64,000 bases of DNA from Ancylostoma caninum (taxonomy: Eukaryota > Nematoda > Chromadorea > Rhabditida > Ancylostomatidae). The position numbers and the translations under genes are program-made. The DNA is taken from assembly GCA_037903475.1 (NCBI GenBank), contig JBAJFG010000172.1:5123001-5187000 (forward strand), read 5' to 3'. Of the stretch, positions 25,801-36,426 are shown piece after piece. Within the stretch, counting starts at the first letter, position 1. Every line of letters begins with the position of its first letter. The notes under the pieces are model-generated. The model made no database searches, was not told where the DNA came from, and worked only from the letters and a program-made list of their open reading frames with translations.

Positions 25801-28800
25801 AAGTGCTTCGACGGGACATTAGCGTTGGCGTCGGAGTGCTTTAGCGTTAATGAAGCTCGGCAACAAAACATGTGAGGCAAAGGAAGTGAATGGATCGGGT
25901 ATCCTGAAGCTTTCCGTGACCGCAAGTTCGCGCCTTGAAGGAATGACGCAGATGCTTACACCTGCTCCTTCATTCCCTACTTTGGTAGCCTGTTTAGTGA
26001 TCACTACGGGGTAACCATGACGCGAATTGAAGTCATTTCTTGTTATCGTGTCCGCAATTCGATGTAACACCGCCCACTCTTCCGCAAGCTGACGTCGATG
26101 CGAGTAATTCATGCGTTTATGGGACATTGCTTATTAGAGCAGCCATTCTTGTGCTTTAATGGCGTCCGAAATGTTACCGGGGCAGCAAATGCGAGAGCAA
26201 TGGCACGGAGAAGCTATTGCAGCTGCAAAAATTCTGCGGCGGTCGGCTTTTGGCACCTCACAATATGGTTCGCCAAAAAAGGTGTATGGAATGCCTTTGG
26301 GCAATTTATGAGGTGGGCAGCAGGTTGTCTGACAGGTTATTGTTGATGTCAGTTCAGACCAGATTGGCTTGTACAGCACAAAAATGATGGAATTTGATGA
26401 AAATTCTCAATCAAAACCCTGTACGCACTGACAAGTCGGTATTGATGCTCAAGATCCATGTGGTGAGCATCTCTGAACAGGGAAGTAGTTGAATTTTTCC
26501 ACATCACCAAATCAACATCCTTATAGATTCTTTATCCTTTATCCTTTATTATAGATGTTCTCAGAAACCCTGGAACAAGTTGTCAATCCACTCTGGCCCC
26601 AAAACAACTTGCAGACAAGCTTTTAGCTGGTCTGACGTACCATAGAAAAACAGGTTGTCAGCAATCTTTTCTACCAACAAATGTCGACAAAGAAGTGCCG
26701 AAACAAGTTATCGACTACTTTCTCGAAAACAACTTGCCAGCAAGCTTTTTGACTGCAAGTTGTCGACAAGCTTTCGGTGGAGAATTGCCAGCAAGAAAAG
26801 GCGAAAATAAATGGTCGGCATTTCTATACGGATGAGAAGTTGTCAACAAGCTTTCGAAGCAACAACATGCTGACAAGAAAGGGTGACAGCAAGTTGTCGA
26901 TAAGTCTATACAACCGGCAACTTGTCAGCAACAAAGGATGAAATCGAGTTGTCGGTAAGGTTTGCGACCGACATCTTTTCGGCCAGATAGGGCGGAAACA
27001 AGTTGTCAACAAGCTGAGATGCGAGCAAGTTTCACGTGCGATCAGGTACTTGTTCGCCAAATGCTCGTTAGGACCTCTTGCCTTGATGAAGCCTAATTTG
27101 AAAACTCGAAGCTCTACAACTTGGGGTATCAATGCTCCGACGTTAGACACCACACAAATTCACCCATCGTTATCAAGGGCATCGACGTTTACCCAGGGTA
27201 ATCTCAATTATGCATCCGAGGCAAGAAGAATCCCTTTATTCGGTATGATTTGCAATAAAACCGCTGTTTCTCCGGATGCTCACCCTGCTTTCCTTGTATA
27301 CATTGCCATCGGCTTTGCAAAACCCCACGTGTCTGCAATTATTTATGTGCTCGGCTATTAGCGAAGTCTGTAATTAACAATCAAGATGACCAGAGAGGGA
27401 AACACTCTGCCCGCAGTCAATTATCGTAGTGCATGCCTCTCAGATTCATTCCAGGAATCCCCGAGCCAGCTGTTCGCTGCTCGAAATCGAATCCGTTCCT
27501 CCCTCGCTAGGCACTCGAATAGCGCACGCCATCGAAATTGAATTTTCCGAGAGAAAATCGTGTTCCTTCCACGTTTTGACGCTTCAGGGAGTGTGTTTAC
27601 ATAAAATTCCTATCGCGAGGGAGGGAAAGATTCGCTGAGGGTGTTTAATTTCTCTACAGGGAACGGACCAAGTAACAGAGGAACTGGCTCTGAAGTGGAT
27701 CATAAGTGGTTTGTAATTACCCTCTCTAGGGTGAAAACTTCTATGAATTGACGTTATTGAGGAAGTTATTTGTGTTTTGATCATGGAACTTTCCATAAAA
27801 TGGTAAAAAAGAGGGTTTTTTTTTCTGAGAAGGGGGAAGGTGGGCTCTTTCTTTGAGGGCCGACAAGAATTCAGAGGTGAAGACCATAGAACGTGTTCAG
27901 GCTGTACAGTAACGTTCGTGACCGTTTTGTAACACAATCCAGTACAACAATAGTGGTATGAAATTACCAATATCCGTCCTATGCAATGCATAATATCGTT
28001 TATGCATGATTGATTCGATAACAACATGCGATGCAACGGGAGACTCGACCGAGACCACATCAAAAACACCACTCAAGCAGCAGGCGTAGGCGGGGTACAC
28101 TGCATTTCACGGGGATCCAGGCATGGTACGGCACTTTTTGAGATGTGCATATGCCGACATAGGTAGCTTTGGTGGGGAGGTTAAGTGGATAAATGGCGCT
28201 GAAGATGATATGCTCGAAAATTCAGGATTTTGACTCGGGAAAAGAAGGCATGTATCATGGGGCGTTACAAAGCTACTGTGATTGATGCATCCAATCAACG
28301 AGCCAATCATGTTAGCTAGGTAACGCTCCATTTACTCTCACGATGACACACACTTGGAAAAAGACCTCTGGAGGAAGTGAGCTTTTATTGTCAGTGGATT
28401 ACCGGGAATGAATTTTGGAATAAGGATCTGATCTTCTTTTTCTTTGGGTCATATAGCATTTTGTTTCATGTTCTCCTATTTGAAGGCAATTTCTGATGGA
28501 TTTGCTAAAGTGCCCACGTATTTCACTCGAAAATATGTAGCTATACAGCTGTCTAAACAATGTCAGAATCCTGTACTCTCGCGGTTACCCACTCGCCATA
28601 GAACTCTTTGTAGTACCAACAAGCTGTGAGTGGTTGACAAAATACCAAACCTTGCGAAAGCATAAAACAAAATCGGTACTAAAGGACTTTCCGGGGTGGA
28701 GAAGACCGAAAGCGAGCGTAATTTCACATTTCTTTTCTACTTAATTCTATTTCTACACAATTGTCAATCTTCTCACATTTTTGCCAGTGACGCTCTATGT

Positions 28801-31800
28801 TTAGGCTATTTTATCAGGCGGACAATGACAAATTTTACAACGTTTGATATTATTAAGCATTTCCCGCGTATTTTAACCTCATTTGGCCTGAAAACGGGAG
28901 TCATTTCGCGCGTCGACTGCGAATTCACTGTCAATACTCAGCGTGGCAGTTTTTTGAATTTTGAAGAAGGTGCGGGAAATTTAAATGTGCAGAGAACGAC
29001 TTCTAGCTCGGCCGTAAAATTGGATTTGCCATGGATACGAGGACAATGTAGGTGGTTTGTTACCTTCGAATGTGAGCTCCACATGGATATCGCCTAGAAT
29101 TTCGACGAAGTTTTCGATCTAGTCTAGGTCATAGGAAATTTATTCTGAAAAAAAATATTGATGGATCACTAGCAAAATATAAGACAAAAAGGATCAGATA
29201 TACACAATAGCTAAGTATTCGTGCATAGATTGGCGACTGTGACAACCCCTGCGCTAAACGTAGGACATTTCAGAATTGTTACTACGGCGCATCGTAATGA
29301 CACGCGGCATGACAAGAAAACACTCGTTACAATTGCTGCACTAATGTTTTTGTAACTAGCACTAATTTAACTTCTTCGGGTCACAGCCACGCAATTTCTT
29401 TGCTTCTCTATTTTCTCTCAAACTATTGTCCCCGATGGAATGTACTATATTTAAAAGAATTCCTCACAATTATTCTATCCCAAACATATTCGCTTTGTCA
29501 ACTCTAACGCTTGATTTCTCTACGTTTTGATTTTTGGACTCTTGCTCAGTTGAACTCATTCTTGTTTTTATTTTGTCCAATTACTTCTGACATATGCTCC
29601 CACACTCATCACTTTTTTAACAACTGGCGGCTTTTTCTCGGTGATGAACATCTGGAACTTTCTAAACACATTGTTGAACATCCAGAAGTGTGTGTTACAC
29701 CTTGACAAATTGCTATGTCCACGCCATCACTCATCTGCAGCCAGCCGCTGGCCACCGACACGAAACCAGCGCAGTACTTGCAGAATCTCGGCGGTTTTTA
29801 TTATCCGGGCACATAGCCGGCAGAAGCCAGTTATGCATTCCATTCGTGGAAATGGATTCCGAGGGCAAAATCGCCTGCCGTCCGAGGCTATTCTCTTATC
29901 TGCCCGTGGGTCACGCGTACCTCGCGGAATGATTGGCTGCCCCGGCGGGAAATTGAGGTGGAAAAACAAAATTGAGGGCAACGCTGTACTTTTAAGCAGA
30001 ATTTTGGAGAATTCTGACTTGCTGAGGGAACATCTGCACATAAGATGAGCTAAAATTCCCATTACCCTCGTTAACCAATGAGAAACTCTGACTATCAATG
30101 GACACTTTTTGCCAATATCTTTTACTAACAGAGCGAAAATGGCCAGAACTACCAGAACTACTCTATCCTCCCACTTCTCCTGGAATCTCAACATTTTTAA
30201 TGTTTATATTGTGTTTTAGATATTTATGTTAATTTTTTTCATTATTGCAGGAGCTGGTGAAAGTGGGAAGAGCACTATTCTAAAACAGATGCGGATATTG
30301 CATAAGGTGAGCTGAGCCCTTGTGTCTTCTTCCGTTTTTTTTCTGCGGAATTCTCCCAAACTTCCATCCTTGCTGTCGATTCCATTAAGAAGCTTTTGAA
30401 GAATTTCTGAAGGTTGAATCACGAGAAAAAAAAGAGGGATTTGCTGGATATCTGGGTACAGATCCTAGTAAGGCAACCAGCGCACTAGAAAGCGAACAAA
30501 ATTGAAATTTTTATGGTGATTTGAAAAACATTTGCTTGTGCTGGAGTTGAATAAGATCAAAAATCAGCTGTTTTTTGACCGTTTCCCAAAAGATTTACGT
30601 AATTTATAGAAAACAGAATTGCCTTTACCATACTGAAGTTTTTTTTTCTGACAGGACAAGAGCCTCATTGTAATGTAGTATGTTTGCTCTGAAAAACAGC
30701 ATCGTGTTGCGTTTCACATGCACGTAATCCTTCAGAATGGGTAATTTTTTTTCCAATCCTATCTATCGGAGATGAGTTTTACATAAGAAATCTCTGTATG
30801 TCCTGGAAAAATTGAATATAATTTCATGAAATTTCCGAATATGATTCATTTTTCCATGGAATAAGTAATCCAGAATTTCTGCTTGGAAATATCTAACATC
30901 AGATCACCGTTCTGACCACTTCTCTAGTGACTAAACTTCCATTAATTTACCTGAATTTCAGGATGGCTTCTCACAACAAGACCTGGAGATGATTCGCCCT
31001 GTTGTCTATTCGAATTGTATTCATTCTATGTTATCTATACTTCGTGCAATGTTTCACCTTCAAATTGAATACGCCGACAACGAGCGAGTGGTGAGTAAAT
31101 CGATTTATCGATTTTCTGTGGTTTCCTAATGAGCCGGCCTGCTTGCATAATCTCATTATTGGCTATGTTGAGCCCGCATTTTGAATTCTAACCGCTAATT
31201 CATGGGTTTTAATATTACATTGCCACTTTAACAGCGGAGCAAGCCGTCGCTCATTGATTTATTGATCCAAATTTGGTCCGCTGAAAATGCCAAGGAGAAG
31301 ATTTTCCCCACTCCAACAGAATGTTTAGCTGATTCTATAAAGCTAAGCCTACAATAAATCGGAAAATAGCGCAAGCCACTTTGCAGAAAATTGAGCTTCT
31401 TTTCTGATTTCTAGAGCCAAAATTACGTTTGGATTAAAAAATGTCGTTGGAGGCGCTAAATGCTTTCGTGAAAGCTAACAAGTAATGTTTTGGCTAACGA
31501 AAAAAAAGTTGTGAAAGAGCGATGACAGCAGCTGCTTTTACAGGTGCTTTACTACGGTTTTCCAGAAGTTGGTAATGAGGTACTGATACACACGGTTGAA
31601 TTCGTATATGCTTATAGACGATTCAATTTCTCTTCAAAAAATCATTTTAAAAAAGTTTGCTGCGCTGATTAAATTAATATAATAGGTGCTGGCCAAAGTG
31701 CACATCGTTTTTTTTCACTTTTTCTAACTAAGCTATTTTGAAATTTATGTACTGCTTATGTTTACTATTGTTTTATGTTTCATGATCGCTGTCTTCAATG

Positions 31801-34800
31801 CTCCCTCTTGTCCTTGCAGTTCAAAAACAGTAATAAAAAAAGGAGTCCCGAACACAATAGCGCTTAAGTTTTCACTAATTTTCACTGTCATTCTCAAATT
31901 CATACTGTTTTGTTCACTTTATCGTTTACTTATTCAGTTATCTATCTATTTTTGATTCTTCACGCATATTGTCGCGAGATTCCACCCTTGGATTCTTGGC
32001 TTCAACGCTTCGTTTCCTTCCAGTTCATTCCGTACTACTGGGTTTTATCTGACTTAATAAGTTATTTATTTTGTTTATCTATTATTTATTCCTTTCCTTT
32101 CTCTTTCCTTCTTCCTTCTCCCTTTCTTTTCTCCTCTTTTCTGTTCTTTACTTTCTCCCTCCTCTTCTGTATCCTCTCTTCTTTTCTTTTTTTAAATAAG
32201 CTCTTCACAAAAAAGAATGTCTATGGTCATGTAGGACGAACCCGGCCAATTGCCGCAACGCTTATGCTTTCTCAATATTATTACACCTAACAACTGCATC
32301 ATTCATAGATCACCCTAGAAATAACCCCGGGCCATGATACGCAGACCAGAGGTGGCGGTGTGGAGCGACGTTAGGCCGAAATCGACACGGGTCATCCTAC
32401 AGGGTTAAATCATTTTTACCATCCTTCCAATCTTTAATTATTCATGCACTCTGTGCGTCACAAACAGAAAATTCAAAAAAATCAGCCGAACAAACTCCGA
32501 ACGAAAAAGAAATCAAGACAACAAGGAAAAAAGCCTTTATCAAATGCTTTTATTCCCTATAGACTTACCAATTATTTGTGTGACTGCACTGTTTCACTTA
32601 CATTTCATTAACTTATATTCTTGAGATCCTTTTTTTCAAGTCCAACTTCTACAAAGTTTTTTTGCGCTTTTTGATTCGCTACGTATTTCCGAGAAGCCAT
32701 TCTCGAATGCTTATCCACTCTATGACGCAATTATTTTTAGTTTGGTAGAAATCTGACAGAAAGTTTACTTAGCTGCATTCAGCGGGACAGTCAACTGGTA
32801 TTCGCGACGGTCCACGCCAACAAGGAGGAGTTGACCGAGGAATTGGCGGCGGCAATGCAACGACTATGGGCCGACGAAGGAGTACGGGAATGTTATCGAC
32901 GTAGTAACGAATACCAAATAGACGACAGTGCTAAATAGTGAGTGCTGCAGACTCAATCTCTGCTTATCATGGAGATTTTTTATGGAGAACCCTAGTGGGC
33001 TTCTCCTTTACGGAACTCCCAGTTACTGTGCAGCAGCATCGCTCAATTTTCAGTTTCCTGGACAATTTACCTCGTCTTTCCTCATTGAATTACATACCAA
33101 GCGAACAGGATTTACTGCGAACACGAATTAAAACCACTGGCATTACAGAAGTGCTTTTTGAGCTGAAAGGATTGACGTTTAGGTGGGTGTTTTTCGTCTT
33201 TCTGACATCCTTACTTAATTCATGTATGGCGCACTTTTAATTTTATATTTTATTTTTCCTGAAAAAGAAATACCAATTTATGTATTAATTATAGAAATTT
33301 ATTGGCTCTTAGTTCGAAAATTCTATTGTTGGCGTCTAGCAGGCCCATAAAGCTCCTACATTCATGAATATCCGCTGAATTTTTCAATTTTTCTCTACAG
33401 TAGCGGAATATATCAACAATGTTAAGTTCTCTGGATGAACTGATAGATTTCACGGACTCTCAAGATTCATTTCCATCCCTTGCTGTAACGAAATTCTCGG
33501 ATTAAATGCGCTTTTTTTGCCGGAAAAAATCGCCCTTAGTCCTAGGTGATCTAATTTTCCCAAGTGGGTTGCTTGAGATTTACTAGCATATCATTCTTTT
33601 TTCAATGGTATTTCTCAAGTCATTCATTTATATATTATTTATTTCACCGTGAATGTGTGCCACCAAAGTTTATGCCAGAACTTAGACCACAAGTTAAATA
33701 CCATGACCCTCCCTCCACCAAATTAGCTTATTGATTTTTGACGTATTTTGATTCTTTCATTCATATTGTACTTTTTTACCAGTGTCTAGAACACTATGTA
33801 TGAAGGGTTTGATAAGTATAAATAAATAAATAAATAAAAACACGAGAGAACAACTCTTTTCAGGGTAATTGACGTCGGTGGTCAACGATCTGAGCGGAAA
33901 AAATGGATCCACTGTTTCGACAACGTGAATGCCATCATTTTCATCAGTTCACTATCAGAATACGATCAAACGCTGCGAGAGGACAACTGTACGGTATGTT
34001 ACTCAAGGTCCTTTGATTAGTGATACCGTAACACCTTTGTTTCTGTGCACTCAACGGAGTATTGGGTTTTGCTAGAGCGAACCAGTTCGCTGCTTCACAA
34101 AACGCGTTGTCAAGGCGACCCGACTAGAATACGACAATAAGCGTTGAAGTACATCAGTGAAGTCGAATTTTTCAATTTTCGGGGGTTGATATATGGAAAT
34201 CTTCTATTGCTGAGGGATATTTTGCCTGACAGAGTAAGTTGAAGTAGTAAAGGAGATTTATATTCTTATATGGGAAATCCCCTTCAAATTAGGACCCTTT
34301 GTCTTGAAGAGGCCACCATCTGCCTGCCCAAAAATAGGAAATTTCGCCCGAAAGAAATGTTAATCAATTAGAAGCTACTGGCCTTATGGGTTATGCAAGA
34401 CAAATGGCTACTTATTAAGTCTTTGAAATAATTTCCACATGATGAAACGTTCATTCCTCATGAGCAGGCAGTGTTATCATAATTTCTAGGCATATCGAAT
34501 CCAAATCTCTACCTCTGGACTCAAAATCGGCACTGATAGGTGGTTTGCTGCCCTAATTGGCTGTCTTTGATTTATTATATTGGTCCAGAAGTCTTGCACG
34601 AAATTTTACACTTTTTTCCAATAGTCATAACATTATTGTTCATGGATGGAATCTGGTTTGCCAATTTTTGTAGTTAAGAAGAAGAAGAACATTCTACAGC
34701 ATTCCATCGTCAAGGAATTTCAGTTCAAGGGCAAGAAATTCTGGATCGAGAAATTAATGTGGTTGCAAGACTTTCAGATCATCCTGATAGTTATGAGCAA

Positions 34801-36426
34801 ATAAAATTCTGTTTTACGTCCGGAAATCACGATAGGACCATCTGCTAACCAGATTTTCGTGTAGTTTTCCGCCAATAGCTTGTTTTTTCCCCTAATATTC
34901 TTGGTTTTCTTGAGGTTGCGGAGACGAATGCAGAAGTTTTCATCTATTGGAATGAGAGTTTTGCAACAGTTTGAACATTGGGTTGCCTGATATTCAAGGT
35001 TTCCGTTCAAAAATTCAGCTCACCAGAGCGTTTTCTGAGCTTTTTGTTTGTTGCCGTCGAGTGAGCGACGGATGTCCAAGTTGTCGATGTCAATGGCACG
35101 AGTTCTCCTCTAATGAAACTTTGAAAAAGTGCATCCATCGCAGGGGCATCTCGTCGCAATTTGTGTGACTATAGCTTCTTCCTTCGAAGCCTAAAAGGGA
35201 CAAGACTGTTTGAAAACAGAGTTGAAGCAAAGTTTCTAGAAATACTCACTTCTATGTAGAATTGTATGTTTCCTGTTGCAGAATCGAATGCAGGAATCGC
35301 TGAAGTTGTTCGATTCGATATGCAACAGTCCGTGGTTTGCCGATATTCACTTCATTCTGTTCCTGAACAAAAAGGATTTGTTTGCGGAGAAGATTCAACG
35401 CAGTCCGTTGACGATCTGCTTCCCCGAATATAAAGGACAACAAAATCAAACCGAGTGCATTAACTATATTCAGTGGAAGTTCGAGCAGCTCAACAGGTGA
35501 TTTTTTAAGATTTACTAGAGCTTTCCTTTCTGCCTCTAACTTCTCCACACTCTTAATAGTCGGGGTTATTTCGTGAAAAATTGAAAATCCACCACCTATT
35601 CTGTGTCCGGATGCACCGTTGGAGGGATGAGTAATCTTATTCCCATGAGTAGATTACCCTTGAGTGCGGCTATATAAGTTGAAAATGTTGCGCATGGGTA
35701 AACATGTGGGTGGGTGTCAGATAAAGGGCGAATTTGCGTGAACGATGAATCCGGAAAACGTTAGATTAACCTAGTTAGGAGAGCCCAGTGCGAAGCAAAG
35801 TAACATGACCCTACAAAATACCAGGGCCCAGATGCATTGTTGAGATTACCCAAGGCGGTTAACATACCCAACTTATGGCCCATCCACAAAAAACCTGCAC
35901 GGAAAGCAAGACCGATTGGTGCGTATCATGGTGTCTGCTATCGCTTTAAGGCTGCCGCCATATTCCACCTTGATTGTAGCTCCCGGCGTCGTCGCCACCT
36001 AAACGACACTGATTTTGATACATATCGATTATTTGTAGCTAGTGCAGCAGCGGTGCCAGCGATGTCCCACCCAGAATCGATATGTATCTGAACTAATGTC
36101 GCTCGTGACAGCAACATAGGCGGCTATAGTCCACGTGAAGTGTAGAGGGAGAGCAAACTCCGATGGTGATTAATAACCCAACTAGGAGTCTAGTATGAGA
36201 CAAGTACCAGTAACATGACCTTAAAAAGTACCAAGATCCGGGTGCATCATTGCGATTAACCAATTAGCGAGGACATCAATCAATTTATTGATTTCCCAGG
36301 TCATCACAACGAGAAATCTACTGCCACCATACGTGCGCCACCGACACTAACAACGTACAATTTGTGTTGGACGCATGCCTGGACATGATTATCGCCAAGA
36401 ATCTGAAAAGTATGGGCTTGTGCTGA
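13827..36426 (+). CDS. Heterotrimeric G-protein alpha subunit (Gi/o-like, nematode GPA type)
   Basis: Eight coding exons give 366 aa: 13827-13944, 30251-30306, 30962-31090, 32741-32937, 33054-33182, 33864-33993, 35282-35496, 36300-36426. All are GT-AG with matching phases. It encodes a membrane-bound GTPase that relays receptor signals. Landmarks: N-terminal MGHCTSK with the myristoylation glycine and a possible palmitoylation cysteine at position 4; P-loop GAGESGKST (40-48), split by intron 1; switch I arginine R191 in [13 protein letters not shown] with Q217 (213-217); NKKD (282-285); TCAT (336-339). All catalytic residues are present. The C-terminus is KSMGLC, so the pertussis-toxin cysteine at position -4 of Gi/o is replaced by Met and a cysteine sits last. 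An in-frame ATG lies at 13725, but the MGxxxS motif favours 13827. Nematodes have many divergent alpha subunits, and I cannot name the ortholog. Confidence 0.95.
14094..14358. repeat. MITE family B, copy 1
   Basis: About 265 bp that recurs as a diverged direct copy at 14876-15140. Its ends are inverted: GTAGGCGTAAATTATGCGCA on the left, and CACGCCTAAATTACGG near 14316 on the right. It contains no protein frame. Confidence 0.7.
14876..15140. repeat. MITE family B, copy 2
   Basis: Diverged direct repeat of 14094-14358. The left arm TAATTTAGACGTGAAATTAC is the inverse of the right arm TTTCACGCCTAAATTACGG, each about 40 bp long. The two copies share CATGGAGTATTT and GTGCAGAATTCAT landmarks. Confidence 0.7.
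18068..18334. mobile_element. Palindromic MITE with GC-rich inverted ends
   Basis: The left arm (CTGGTTTGCCGCGTCGCACC, from 18096) pairs with the right arm ending at 18304, and the match extends outward through AATATCGCC/GGCGGTATT to roughly 60 bp per arm. The interior of about 150 bp has no coding signal. It lies in intron 1 of the G alpha gene. Confidence 0.7.
19147..19389. mobile_element. MITE family A copy
   Basis: The left end TGCTAGCTCAGAGA...TTTGTCTGCAATCACGG pairs with the right end GTAATTGCAGACAAAG...GCGCTAACAGAC. It has the same arm sequence as the copies at 20187, 21809 and 39257 and is about 240 bp long. Confidence 0.75.
20187..20428. mobile_element. MITE family A copy
   Basis: Left arm TTGTTAGCTCAGGGAGTGCC and right arm ending GGAACTCCCTAGACTAACA are inverted copies of about 55 bp, both containing the GCAATTGCGACCGC type motif next to TTGTC. 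No transposase frame is present inside. Confidence 0.8.
21809..22064. mobile_element. MITE family A copy
   Basis: Left arm GTCTGTTAGCAGAGAGAGGG with TCGTCTGCAATTATGACC; right arm GTCGTAATTGCAGACAAAGT ending GAGCTAACGGAC. About 255 bp, with diverged interior relative to the other copies. Confidence 0.75.
22815..23048. repeat. Inverted-repeat element with further fragments to 23430
   Basis: The left arm (TTCCCGTATTCGGGGAAGTT to GGACGAGTTTCTCC) and the right arm (GAAAACTCGTCCACTT to TTCTTGAATACGGG) are inverted relatives of about 70 bp. Related arm pieces recur at about 23245-23270 and 23350-23430, suggesting a second, more decayed copy. Confidence 0.55.
25317..25346. repeat. (TTTA)n microsatellite
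   Basis: About seven TTTA units. Read on the minus strand it is TATTCAATAAATAAA..., the same junction seen at 45755-45784, so it may be the tail of a short retroposon inserted in minus orientation. Confidence 0.8.
26553..27060. repeat. Degenerate repeat cluster rich in ACAAGTTGTC/GACAACTTG
   Basis: Roughly 60-bp units with the recurring cores AACAAGTTGTC, CAAGCTTTC and GCCAGCAAG repeat imperfectly eight or so times. The same cores recur at 41786-41995 in a different part of the window, so this is a dispersed family rather than a local expansion only. Confidence 0.7.
33817..33840. repeat. (AAAT)n microsatellite
   Basis: About six AAAT units in the intron between exons 5 and 6 of the G alpha gene, 23 bp before the splice acceptor. 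Confidence 0.8.
35940..36130. repeat. Probable MITE in the last G alpha intron
   Basis: The inner arms TTTTGATACATATCGATT (near 36015) and AATCGATATGTATCTGAA (near 36074) are inverted, and outer parts (GCCGCCATATT / AACATAGGCGGC) pair more loosely. No coding content. Confidence 0.45.

Larger units (their letters stand above)
13945..30250 (+). other. 16.3-kb first intron of the G alpha gene
   Basis: The intron starts GTGAGC after the exon ending LLLLG and ends TTGCAG before AGESGKST. It holds at least three MITE family A copies, a pair of related 265-bp repeats, a 265-bp element with long inverted ends, a degenerate 60-bp repeat cluster and a (TTTA)n tract. Open frames such as 28696-29097 (+) have no recognised domain. 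Alternative first exons or regulatory sites could lie here, but none can be shown. Confidence 0.8.

Noticed and set aside
25611..26379. Minus-strand frames of 80-104 codons in the G alpha intron
   Set aside because: No recognisable domain and no acceptor/donor pairs that join them.
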